This document shows, piece after piece, positions 18,640 through 26,319 of a stretch of 64,000 bases of DNA. The position numbers were made by a program, and so were the translations under genes. The notes under the pieces are model-generated. The model searched no databases. It worked only from the letters and a program-made list of their open reading frames with translations, and was not told the DNA's origin. Numbering within the stretch: position 1 is the first letter of the stretch; each line of letters begins with the position of its first letter. This DNA comes from Rhodobacteraceae bacterium QY30 (GTDB lineage: Bacteria; Pseudomonadota; Alphaproteobacteria; Rhodobacterales; Rhodobacteraceae). The DNA lies in contig CP023454.1 in NCBI GenBank assembly GCA_002356635.1, positions 186,001 to 250,000 of the forward strand. Reading direction: 5' to 3'.

Positions 18640-19274
18640 TCCACCACGCGCAGCGTCAGGTTGATGCGCCCGCCCCGCGGCAGCAGGTCGGACGTGCCGA
18701 AATCGATCCGGTCGATGCCGTGGTAGGCCAGCCGCGCCGGACCGCCCATGACCATCACATCCCCCGACTGAAGCCAGACGCTTTCGGTGGGGCCGCCCCG
18801 CTCTGTCCCGCCCATGCGAAAGCGCGCCCGGTCGCCCAGGCTGATCGACAGCACAGGCTGGCCGAAGTCGGCCTCGTCCCGGTCCTGGTGCAGGCCCATC
18901 CGCGCGCCTTCGCCGTAGAAATTGACCAGGCAGCACTCTGGCAGCCGCACCGCGCCGACCACGTCACGCCAGACCGAAAGCACGCTTTCCGGGATCGGCG
19001 GCCAGGGGGTTCCGGCAGGATGGTTTGCGGCATAGCGATAACCGCGCCGGTCCGAGACCCAGCCGTATTTCCCCGCCGAGGTCATCCGCACGCTCATCGG
19101 TTTGCCCCAGGGAGTAACCGGCGAAAACAGGGGCGCTGCCGCGATGACGGCGCGCAGGTCGGCAACCATCGCCTCTTGGGCGGGCCGGTCCAGCCAACCC
19201 TGGTGAAGGACAAAGCCGCGCACCAGAACCGTGGCCGGGCGATCGTTGTGCGAAGGGTCGTCAAACAGGGACAT
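18636..19274 (-). CDS. alkB: AlkB-type DNA repair dioxygenase
   Basis: Fe(II)/2-oxoglutarate dioxygenase that removes methyl lesions (1-meA, 3-meC) from DNA. The 212-residue protein (start MSLFDD at 19274; an ATG at 19286 adds four residues) shows the HxD iron ligands at H129/D131 (GLHQDRDE), the third ligand H185 (AYHGIDRI) and the 2-oxoglutarate/arginine motif RINLTLR at 203-209. YGW and GYRY at 70-80 fit the substrate-lid region. Divergent from dnaK. Confidence 0.92.
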   Translation of the reverse strand: MSLFDDPSHNDRPATVLVRGFVLHQGWLDRPAQEAMVADLRAVIAAAPLFSPVTPWGKPMSVRMTSAGKYGWVSDRRGYRYAANHPAGTPWPPIPESVLSVWRDVVGAVRLPECCLVNFYGEGARMGLHQDRDEADFGQPVLSISLGDRARFRMGGTERGGPTESVWLQSGDVMVMGGPARLAYHGIDRIDFGTSDLLPRGGRINLTLRVVD

Positions 19275-19324
19275 GTTTCCCGCCATTTCTTCGAAAATTC
19301 GCGTCTGTCTTGTAACGGGCGATG

Positions 19325-19354
19325 CTTGCAGGGTGATTTTACCCCCCCTATATA
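19325..19354 (+). promoter_or_regulatory. Heat-shock (RpoH/sigma-32) promoter of dnaK
   Basis: CTTGCAG (19325-19331) followed after about 13 bases by CCCCTATATA (19345-19354) matches the RpoH pattern CTTG...CCCCATAT. It would give a 5' leader of about 110 bases before the dnaK ATG at 19471. Confidence 0.65.
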
Positions 19355-19470
19355 CGCCTCGACGCCGCCGGACCGATAGACGCGGACGGCGGGCGGAACT
19401 ATGGGATCGGGGCCCAGAGGCCGCTTACGGGTCTGTGCCCCATAATATCGCCGAAGGAAGGAATTATCAC

Positions 19471-21390
19471 ATGGCTAAAGTCATCGGGATCGACCTCGGG
19501 ACCACCAACTCCTGCGTTGCCATCATGGACGGCGCGCAACCCCGGGTGATCGAAAACTCGGAAGGCGCGCGCACCACGCCCTCGGTCGTGGCCTTCACCG
19601 ATACCGAACGTCTGGTCGGCCAGCCGGCGAAACGCCAGGCGGTGACGAACCCCACCAATACCATCTTCGCCGTCAAGCGCCTGATCGGGCGCCGCGTCAC
19701 CGACGCCGAGGTCGAGAAGGACCGCAAGCTGGTCCCCTATTCGATCGTCGACGGCGGCAATGGCGATGCCTGGGTCGAAGTGAAGGGCGAGAAATATTCG
19801 CCCGCGCAGATCTCGGCCGTGACGCTGCAGAAGATGAAGGAAACCGCCGAATCCTATCTGGGTGAGCCGGTGACGCAGGCCGTCATCACGGTTCCCGCCT
19901 ATTTCAACGACGCCCAGCGTCAGGCGACGAAGGATGCCGGCAAGATCGCGGGCCTTGAAGTCCTGCGCATCATCAACGAACCGACCGCGGCCGCGCTGGC
20001 CTATGGTCTGGACAAGAAGGAATCGAAGACCATCGCCGTCTACGACCTTGGCGGCGGCACCTTCGACATCACCATCCTGGAAATCGACGACGGCCTGTTC
20101 GAAGTGAAATCCACCAACGGGGATACGTTTCTGGGCGGTGAAGACTTCGACATGCGGATCGTCAATTACCTGGCGGATGAGTTCAAGAAGGAACACGGCG
20201 TCGACTTGACGAAGGACAAGATGGCCCTTCAGCGCCTGAAAGAGGCGGCGGAAAAGGCCAAGATCGAACTGTCCTCCAGCCAGCAGACCGAAATCAACCA
20301 GCCGTTCATCTCGATGGACATGAAATCGGGCACGCCGCTGCACATGGTCATGAAGCTGACCCGTGCCAAGCTGGAAAGCCTGGTGGGCGACCTGATCAAG
20401 GCCTCGCTGAAGCCCTGCGCCGCGGCGCTGAAGGATGCCGGCCTGTCGAAAGGCGACATTGACGAGGTGGTTCTGGTCGGCGGTATGACCCGGATGCCGA
20501 AGGTCGTGGAAGAAGTGACCGCCTTCTTCGGGAAGGAACCGCACAAGGGCGTCAACCCGGACGAAGTCGTGGCGCTGGGCGCGGCGATCCAGGCCGGCGT
20601 TCTGCAGGGCGACGTGAAGGACGTGGTCCTTCTGGACGTGACCCCGCTGTCGCTCGGCATCGAAACCCTGGGCGGCGTGTTCACCCGTCTGATCGACCGC
20701 AACACGACCATCCCGACCAAGAAGAGCCAGGTCTTCTCGACCGCCGAAGACAACCAGAACGCCGTGACGATCCGGGTGTTCCAGGGCGAACGCGAAATGG
20801 CCGCGGACAACAAGATGCTTGGCCAGTTCAACCTGGAAGACATTCCGCCCGCGCCGCGCGGCATGCCGCAGATCGAAGTGACCTTCGACATCGACGCCAA
20901 CGGCATCGTGTCGGTCAGCGCCAAGGACAAGGGCACCGGCAAGTCGCAGAACATCACGATCCAGGCGTCGGGCGGTCTGTCCGATGACGAGATCGAGAAG
21001 ATGGTCCGCGATGCCGAAGCCAACGCAGACGCCGACAAGAAGCGCCGCGAACTGGTCGAAGCGAAGAACCAGGCCGAAAGCCTGATCCATTCGACCCGCA
21101 AGTCGCTGGAAGAGCATGGCGACAAGGTCGACGGCTCGACCGTCGAGGCGATCGAACTGGCCATTGGCGCGCTGGAAGAATCGCTGAAGTCCGACGACGC
21201 CGGCAAGATCAAGGGGGGGATCCACAACCTGACCGATGCCGCGATGAAGCTGGGCGAGGCGATCTACAAGGCGCAGCAGGCCGAAGGTGGCCAGAGCGCG
21301 GACGAAGATGGTGAAGGCCCGCGGTCGGTGGATGACGATATCGTCGATGCCGATTTCGAGGATCTTGGCGAAGACAAGAAGCGCCGGTAA
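19471..21390 (+). CDS. dnaK: Chaperone DnaK (Hsp70)
   Basis: ATP-dependent protein-folding chaperone. The 639-residue protein begins [20 protein letters not shown] (phosphate 1 loop), with the NBD signatures [16 protein letters not shown] and [17 protein letters not shown], the linker region [18 protein letters not shown], the substrate domain and a C-terminal tail ending in acidic and Lys/Arg residues. Length and start match the family, with AAGGAAGG as ribosome binding site. An in-frame extension upstream to 19231 is not coding. Confidence 0.98.
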   Translation: MAKVIGIDLGTTNSCVAIMDGAQPRVIENSEGARTTPSVVAFTDTERLVGQPAKRQAVTNPTNTIFAVKRLIGRRVTDAEVEKDRKLVPYSIVDGGNGDAWVEVKGEKYSPAQISAVTLQKMKETAESYLGEPVTQAVITVPAYFNDAQRQATKDAGKIAGLEVLRIINEPTAAALAYGLDKKESKTIAVYDLGGGTFDITILEIDDGLFEVKSTNGDTFLGGEDFDMRIVNYLADEFKKEHGVDLTKDKMALQRLKEAAEKAKIELSSSQQTEINQPFISMDMKSGTPLHMVMKLTRAKLESLVGDLIKASLKPCAAALKDAGLSKGDIDEVVLVGGMTRMPKVVEEVTAFFGKEPHKGVNPDEVVALGAAIQAGVLQGDVKDVVLLDVTPLSLGIETLGGVFTRLIDRNTTIPTKKSQVFSTAEDNQNAVTIRVFQGEREMAADNKMLGQFNLEDIPPAPRGMPQIEVTFDIDANGIVSVSAKDKGTGKSQNITIQASGGLSDDEIEKMVRDAEANADADKKRRELVEAKNQAESLIHSTRKSLEEHGDKVDGSTVEAIELAIGALEESLKSDDAGKIKGGIHNLTDAAMKLGEAIYKAQQAEGGQSADEDGEGPRSVDDDIVDADFEDLGEDKKRR

Positions 21391-21409
21391 TACGCTGGTC
21401 ACATCATGC

Positions 21410-21437
21410 AGCCGGTCCGACTTTGGTCGGGCCGGCT
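21410..21437 (+). promoter_or_regulatory. Intercistronic hairpin between dnaK and dnaJ
   Basis: AGCCGGTCCGAC (21410-21421) and GTCGGGCCGGCT (21426-21437) pair over 12 bp (one G-T) around a TTTG tetraloop. No T-run follows, so it is not a full intrinsic terminator. It could stabilise the 3' end of a processed dnaK mRNA or weaken expression of dnaJ. Confidence 0.75.
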
Positions 21438-21462
21438 CATTGATGCCCGGAAGGGAATGGGA

Positions 21463-22608
21463 ATGGCGAAACGCGACTTCTACGACGTGCTTGGCGTGGC
21501 CCGCGATGCCTCGGCAGCGGACATCAAGAAGGCCTATCGAACCAAGGCCAAGGAACTTCACCCCGATCGCAACAAGGACAATCCGGACGCCGAGTCGCGC
21601 TTCAAGGAAGTGAACGAGGCCTATGACATCCTGAAGGATGCTGACAAGAAGGCGGCCTATGACCGCTTCGGTCACGGCGCCTTCGATGGCAGCGGCGGGG
21701 GTCCGCGCGGCGGCTATGCGCAACAGGGCGACTTCGCCTCGTCCTTTTCGGACGTTTTCGAAGACCTGTTTGGCGATTTCATGGGGGGTCGCGGCGGTGC
21801 CGGCGCGGGGCGCGCCCGGGCGCAGCGCGGCTCGGACCTGCGATACAACTTGCGCGTCTCCCTGGAGGAGGCGTTCAAGGGCTCGCAGAAACAGATCAAT
21901 GTGCCGACCTCGGTGTCCTGCTCGGCGTGCAGCGGCAGCGGCGCGGAAGGCGGCGCCGAACCCGTCACCTGCCCCACCTGCTCCGGCATGGGCAAGGTGC
22001 GGGCCCAGCAGGGTTTCTTCACCGTCGAACGCACCTGCCCGACCTGCGGCGGCCGCGGTCAGACGATCAAGGATCCCTGCAAAGTCTGCCACGGCGCGGG
22101 CCGGGTCGAAAAGGACCGCACCTTGTCGGTCAATATCCCTGCGGGCGTCGAAACCGGCACGCGGATCCGCCTGGCGGGCGAAGGTGAGGCGGGCCTGCGC
22201 GGCGGGCCGTCGGGTGACCTTTACATCTTCATCGAGGTTCGGGAGCATCCCATCTTCCTGCGCGATGGCGTGAATCTTTACTGCCGTGTGCCCATTGCCA
22301 TGACCACTGCCGCCCTGGGCGGCGAGGTCGAGGTGCCCACGATCGACGGGGGCCGCAGCCGCGTCCGGGTGCCCGAAGGCAGCCAGACCGGAAAGCAGTT
22401 GCGCCTGCGGGGCAAAGGGATGCCGGCGCTGCGCGGCTCGGCGATCGGAGACATGCTGATCGAGTTGGCGATCGAAACACCGGTAAATCTGACGTCGAAA
22501 CAGAAAGAACTGTTGCGCGAATTCGAGAAACTGAGCGAAGAGAACAATCCAGAAGGCCGTTCGTTCTTTTCCAAGGTGCGCAACTTCTGGGACGGCATGA
22601 AGGGCTGA
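21463..22608 (+). CDS. dnaJ: Chaperone DnaJ (Hsp40)
   Basis: Co-chaperone that stimulates DnaK ATPase. The 381-residue protein has the J domain with the HPD motif (ELHPDRNKD near residue 32), a Gly/Phe-rich linker ([16 protein letters not shown]), four zinc-binding repeats of CxxCxGxG ([32 protein letters not shown]), and the substrate-binding C-terminal domains. Start at ATG 21463 fits the family; an ATG at 21406 inside the intercistronic hairpin is rejected. Cotranscribed with dnaK. Confidence 0.97.
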   Translation: MAKRDFYDVLGVARDASAADIKKAYRTKAKELHPDRNKDNPDAESRFKEVNEAYDILKDADKKAAYDRFGHGAFDGSGGGPRGGYAQQGDFASSFSDVFEDLFGDFMGGRGGAGAGRARAQRGSDLRYNLRVSLEEAFKGSQKQINVPTSVSCSACSGSGAEGGAEPVTCPTCSGMGKVRAQQGFFTVERTCPTCGGRGQTIKDPCKVCHGAGRVEKDRTLSVNIPAGVETGTRIRLAGEGEAGLRGGPSGDLYIFIEVREHPIFLRDGVNLYCRVPIAMTTAALGGEVEVPTIDGGRSRVRVPEGSQTGKQLRLRGKGMPALRGSAIGDMLIELAIETPVNLTSKQKELLREFEKLSEENNPEGRSFFSKVRNFWDGMKG

Positions 22609-22616
22609 CCGTGGAT

Positions 22617-22639
22617 CCGCCCCCCTGCTGTGGGGGCGG
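22617..22639 (+). terminator. Hairpin after dnaJ
   Basis: CCGCCCCC (22617-22624) and GGGGGCGG (22632-22639) form an 8-bp stem with a 7-base loop, nine bases after the dnaJ stop. No T-run follows, so termination may need Rho. A second hairpin follows at 22652. Confidence 0.5.
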
Positions 22640-22651
22640 TCTGTGGGCCGT

Positions 22652-22670
22652 GGATGCACCGTGTGCATCC
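22652..22670. repeat. Inverted repeat downstream of dnaJ
   Basis: GGATGCAC and GTGCATCC flank a CGT loop, an 8-bp perfect inverted repeat in the 222-base gap between dnaJ and the LysR gene, which holds no gene. Confidence 0.55.
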
Positions 22671-22830
22671 GCGATGACCGGATCGGCGGCAACACGCCAT
22701 CAGGTCGGGGTCGGGGGTGCCGTGCGCCCATCGGCCGCGGGGTCCGATGCGACCACCGCAACAAGGGGCCTGCCGTGCGGGCTCCGGGGGAGTATCCGCC
22801 ATCGCGCGCGCCGTGCGCGCTTTCCGGTTC

Positions 22831-23715
22831 TCAGGGCCTTTGGGCCGCTGTCCCCTTTTTGCCGGAGTCGGGGCGAAAGTGCCCCCGCAGCAGCGCCAGC
22901 ATCCGCCGGTGCATCGGCCGGTGCCGGTGCCGCATGTGGACCGAAGCAAAGACCGGCTGGGGGATGACGGGCGCATCCGTGACCCAGGCGGCCGCGCCCG
23001 ATGCAACCAGCGCTGCACCGGTTTCTTCCAGCACATAGCCCGCGCCGCCCATGCTGATGATCAGCCCCGCCGCCGCATTGGTCTGCCCCGTCGCAACCGC
23101 TGCCTGCGACAGCGCGGGCAGGAGATCGGCGTGGGTCTGCCCGAAGGCCGGGGAAAAGTTCGTCAGGATGTAGTTATCTGCCCTGACCCCCTCCAGCCGG
23201 TCGACTTCGGTCGAGATCATGCGGTAGGGCACCTCGCCCAGCGTTTCGAACCACAGGTCGGGGTGCATCCGCGCCGTATACATCACCCCAAGGTCCAGCG
23301 CGCCCGTGGCCAGGTCGGTGCACATCGCGGGGGAATAGTCGGCCTCGATATAGAACCGGGTGCCGGGCAGGGCATCGCGGAACCCGCGCACCCAGGCACC
23401 GATCTGGTGGCTGGTCAGGTCGTGCTGGATCCCCAGTCGCAGCGTTACCGCCGCCGACACGTCGGCCTGCGCCGCCGCCAGCGCCTCGGCCCAGGCCAGG
23501 CGCAGGGCGCGGGCATGGGGTTCGAATCGCAAGCCTTCGGTCGTCAGCTGCGTTCCCGCGCGGGACCGGGTGAAAAGCCGCCGCCCCACCGCCATTTCAA
23601 GCGCCCGGATTCGGCCCGAAATGGTCGACTGCATCACGCCCAACCGCTCGGCCGTGCGGTTGAAGCTGCGCGTTTCGCACAGGTCCAGGAAGGTGTCGAT
23701 CAACTCGGTCTGCAT
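22831..23715 (-). CDS. LysR-type transcriptional regulator
   Basis: A 294-residue LysR-type regulator, divergent from the catabolic genes it probably controls. Residues 1-60 form the winged helix-turn-helix (TFLDLCETRSFNRTAERLGV, then STISGRIRALE), followed by a type-2 periplasmic-binding-protein-like effector domain from about residue 88. Effector unknown; the neighbouring demethylating dehydrogenases and MttB homologue suggest a methylated amine or a product of it. Its own start lies 10 bases from a perfect T-N11-A palindrome, implying autoregulation. Confidence 0.9.
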   Translation of the reverse strand: MQTELIDTFLDLCETRSFNRTAERLGVMQSTISGRIRALEMAVGRRLFTRSRAGTQLTTEGLRFEPHARALRLAWAEALAAAQADVSAAVTLRLGIQHDLTSHQIGAWVRGFRDALPGTRFYIEADYSPAMCTDLATGALDLGVMYTARMHPDLWFETLGEVPYRMISTEVDRLEGVRADNYILTNFSPAFGQTHADLLPALSQAAVATGQTNAAAGLIISMGGAGYVLEETGAALVASGAAAWVTDAPVIPQPVFASVHMRHRHRPMHRRMLALLRGHFRPDSGKKGTAAQRP

Positions 23716-23724
23716 CGCGGTTCT

Positions 23725-23741
23725 GATCGGTTTTTCCGATC
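23725..23741. promoter_or_regulatory. LysR-type operator palindrome
   Basis: GATCGG TTTTT CCGATC is a perfect 6-bp palindrome with the central TCGGTTTTTCCGA matching the T-N11-A consensus of LysR boxes. It lies between the divergent LysR gene (start 23715) and the first dehydrogenase gene (start 23818). Confidence 0.65.
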
Positions 23742-23817
23742 AATATCGCAGTGTCTTGCGAATTGAAAGACCCGGGGCCGCGTGGATACTCCGGGCGCAA
23801 GGACTGGGAGGACGGCA

Positions 23818-26256
23818 ATGGCAGAGGTTCGCACGGCGCGTGTGGTGATCATCGGCGGCGGAGTGGTGGGGGTGTCATCGCTTTACCACCTGGCCAAGGC
23901 CGGGTGGACGGATTGCATCCTTCTGGAAAAGAACGAACTGACCGCCGGATCGACCTGGCACGCGGCGGGGAATGTGCCGACGTTTTCGACCAGCTGGTCG
24001 CTGATGAACATGCAGCGCTATTCGACCGAGCTTTATCGCGGTCTGGGGCAGGCGGTCGATTATCCGATGAACTACCATGTCACCGGATCGATCCGGCTGG
24101 GCCACAGCCGCGAACGGATGCAGGAATTCGAACGCGCGAAAGGCATGGGCCGCTATCAGGGCATGGCGCTGGAGGTTCTGGCCCCGTCCGAGATCCGGGA
24201 CAAGTATCCCTTCCTTGAAACCCATGGCCTGCAAGGCGCGCTTTACGATCCGGCGGATGGGGATATCGATCCGGCACAACTGACCCAGGCGCTGGCCAAG
24301 GGCGCCCGCGACATGGGCGCCACGATCCTGCGCCACACCCCCGCAACCGGCGTGTCGCGCGAGAACGGGGAATGGATCGTCCACACCGCCACCGGCGACA
24401 TCCGCTGCGAAATCGTCGTCAACGCAGCGGGCTACTACGCGCAGCGCGTCGGTGAATGGTTCAAGCCCTTTGGCGGCCGCACCGTGCCGATGATGGTGAT
24501 GAGCCACCAGTATCTGCTGTCCGAACCGATCCCCGAGATCGAGAAGTGGTCCCGCGAAGTGGGTCACAAGCTGCCGCTTCTGCGCGACGTCGACAGCAGC
24601 TACTACCTGCGGCAAGAGAAATTCGGCTTCAACCTGGGGCCTTATGAACGGAACTGCCGCGCGCATTGGGTCCGTCCCGACGATCCGATGCCCGAAGATT
24701 TCAGCTTCCAGCTGTTCCCCGACGATCTGGACCGGCTGGAACCCTATATCGAAGACGCGATGGCCCGCGTGCCGCTTCTGGGCTCGGTCGGGGTGTCGAG
24801 CGTCATCAACGGCCCGATCCCCTACGCCCCGGACGGCAACCCGCTGATCGGTCCGATGCCCGGCGTTCCGAACGCGTTCGAGGCCTGCGTCTTCACCTTC
24901 GGCATCGCGCAAGGCGGTGGCGCGGGCAAGGTGCTGGCCGAATGGGTCACCGAAGGCGCGACCGAATGGGACATGTGGTCCTGCGATCCGCGCCGGTTCA
25001 CCGGCTATGCCGATGCCGACTACTGCCTGCAGAAGGGGCTTGAAGTTTATGGCCACGAATACGCCATGCACTTCCCCCACGCCCGCTGGCCCGTGGCGGC
25101 GGATAAGCGGCTGAGCCCGATCCATGACCGCCTGAAGGCCGATGGGGCGCAGTTCGGGGCCTATAACGGCTGGGAGCGGGCGAACTGGTTTGCGAAACCC
25201 GGCGATGACACGTCCTGGGAGGCGACGCAGACCTGGGATCGTGAAGGCCCTTGGGCGATCCGCGTGCGCGAGGAATGCGAAGCCGTCCGCGACGCTGTGG
25301 GCGTGCTGGACCTGCCGGGCTTTTCGCGGTTCGAACTGTCGGGCGATGGGGCGGGCGACTGGCTTCTGGGCCTGATCGCCGGGGCGCTGCCCAAGGTCGG
25401 TCGCATGGCGCTGGCCTATTTCCCCGATGCGCGGGGCCGCATCCTGACGGAAATGTCGATCATCAACCATGGCGCGGATCGCTTTACCCTGATCACTGCC
25501 GGTGTCGCGCAGTGGCATGATGGCGAATGGCTGCAGAAACACCTGGCGCCGGGCCTGACGTTGACCGACAGGTCCGATCAGGTCGGAACGCTGATCGTCA
25601 CCGGGCCCAAGGCGCGCGACCTGTTCGCCGCGATCAGCGACGGCGACCTAACGCTGCCCTGGCTGTCGGTGCAAGAGGCGCATGTTGCGGGGCGCCCCGC
25701 CATGCTGGTCCGTGCGTCCTTCGCGGGCGAGCTGGGCTGGGAAATCCATGCAGCCCAGGGCGACATCCCCGCGATCTATGACGCGGTGCGCGGCCAAGGC
25801 GCGGTGCCCTTCGGCATGTGGGCGCTGGATCATCTGCGGATCGAAAAGGGCTACCGCGCCTGGAAGGGTGATCTGTCCACCGATTACAGCCTGCTGGAGG
25901 GCGGGCTGGAGCGGTTCATCAAGTGGGACAAGCCCGATTTCATCGGCAAGGCGGCGCTTCTGGCCGAGAAGCAGCGCGGCGTGAAGAAGCGTTTCGTGCA
26001 ACTGAAGGTGCAGGCGGGGGCAGCGGATGCGCCCTACATGTCGACGATCTGGCATGGAGGCCAGGTTGTTGGTGAAACCACCAGCGGCGCCTGGGGGCAT
26101 CGCGTGGGCGCGTCGCTGGCGCTGGGGATGCTGCGGGCCGATCTGGCGGTGCAGGGGACCCGCGTCGAGGTCGAGATCTTCGGGGAGCGGTTCGCGGCCG
26201 AAGTTCTGCCCGATGCCCCGGCATGGGATCCCGAGAACCTTCGCATCCGGGCCTGA
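23818..26256 (+). CDS. FAD-dependent dimethylglycine/sarcosine dehydrogenase-type protein with GcvT domain
   Basis: Probably oxidises an N-methyl group and passes the one-carbon unit to tetrahydrofolate. The 812-residue protein has an N-terminal FAD domain (VVIIGGGVVGVSSLYHL) and H48 in STWHAAG, the residue that carries covalent FAD in dimethylglycine dehydrogenase. From about residue 430 the C-terminal half is a GcvT (aminomethyltransferase) fold, including FAGELGWEIH and a repeated NWF/WERANWF region. ATG 23818 is preceded by GGGAGGA. First gene of the cluster. Substrate not determinable; dimethylglycine, sarcosine or a related N-methyl amino acid fits. Confidence 0.87.
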   Translation: MAEVRTARVVIIGGGVVGVSSLYHLAKAGWTDCILLEKNELTAGSTWHAAGNVPTFSTSWSLMNMQRYSTELYRGLGQAVDYPMNYHVTGSIRLGHSRERMQEFERAKGMGRYQGMALEVLAPSEIRDKYPFLETHGLQGALYDPADGDIDPAQLTQALAKGARDMGATILRHTPATGVSRENGEWIVHTATGDIRCEIVVNAAGYYAQRVGEWFKPFGGRTVPMMVMSHQYLLSEPIPEIEKWSREVGHKLPLLRDVDSSYYLRQEKFGFNLGPYERNCRAHWVRPDDPMPEDFSFQLFPDDLDRLEPYIEDAMARVPLLGSVGVSSVINGPIPYAPDGNPLIGPMPGVPNAFEACVFTFGIAQGGGAGKVLAEWVTEGATEWDMWSCDPRRFTGYADADYCLQKGLEVYGHEYAMHFPHARWPVAADKRLSPIHDRLKADGAQFGAYNGWERANWFAKPGDDTSWEATQTWDREGPWAIRVREECEAVRDAVGVLDLPGFSRFELSGDGAGDWLLGLIAGALPKVGRMALAYFPDARGRILTEMSIINHGADRFTLITAGVAQWHDGEWLQKHLAPGLTLTDRSDQVGTLIVTGPKARDLFAAISDGDLTLPWLSVQEAHVAGRPAMLVRASFAGELGWEIHAAQGDIPAIYDAVRGQGAVPFGMWALDHLRIEKGYRAWKGDLSTDYSLLEGGLERFIKWDKPDFIGKAALLAEKQRGVKKRFVQLKVQAGAADAPYMSTIWHGGQVVGETTSGAWGHRVGASLALGMLRADLAVQGTRVEVEIFGERFAAEVLPDAPAWDPENLRIRA

Positions 26257-26262
26257 AGCGCG

Positions 26263-26309
26263 CCGGGGCTCTGCCCCGGACCCCGGGATATTTGGACCAA
26301 GATGAAAAG
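26263..26309 (+). repeat. Rhodobacteraceae-type intergenic element (copy 1)
   Basis: A CCGGGGC TCT GCCCCGG hairpin (26263-26279) is followed by GATATTTGGACCAAGATGAA. This combination of GC hairpin plus TATTTGG..AAGATGAA is familiar from many Rhodobacteraceae intergenic gaps. It directly precedes the start of the next gene. A degenerate copy occurs at 28767. Confidence 0.55.
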
Positions 26310-26319
26310 GCGAAATGAG

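Noticed and set aside
19399-22764. 1121-residue antisense open frame across dnaK-dnaJ
   Set aside because: Mirror of well-recognised chaperone genes; composition typical of a shadow; no start or ribosome binding site of its own.
22611-22967. Small plus-strand ORF (about 118 residues) downstream of dnaJ
   Set aside because: It overlaps the LysR gene on the other strand, has no ribosome binding site and its composition is that of a shadow.
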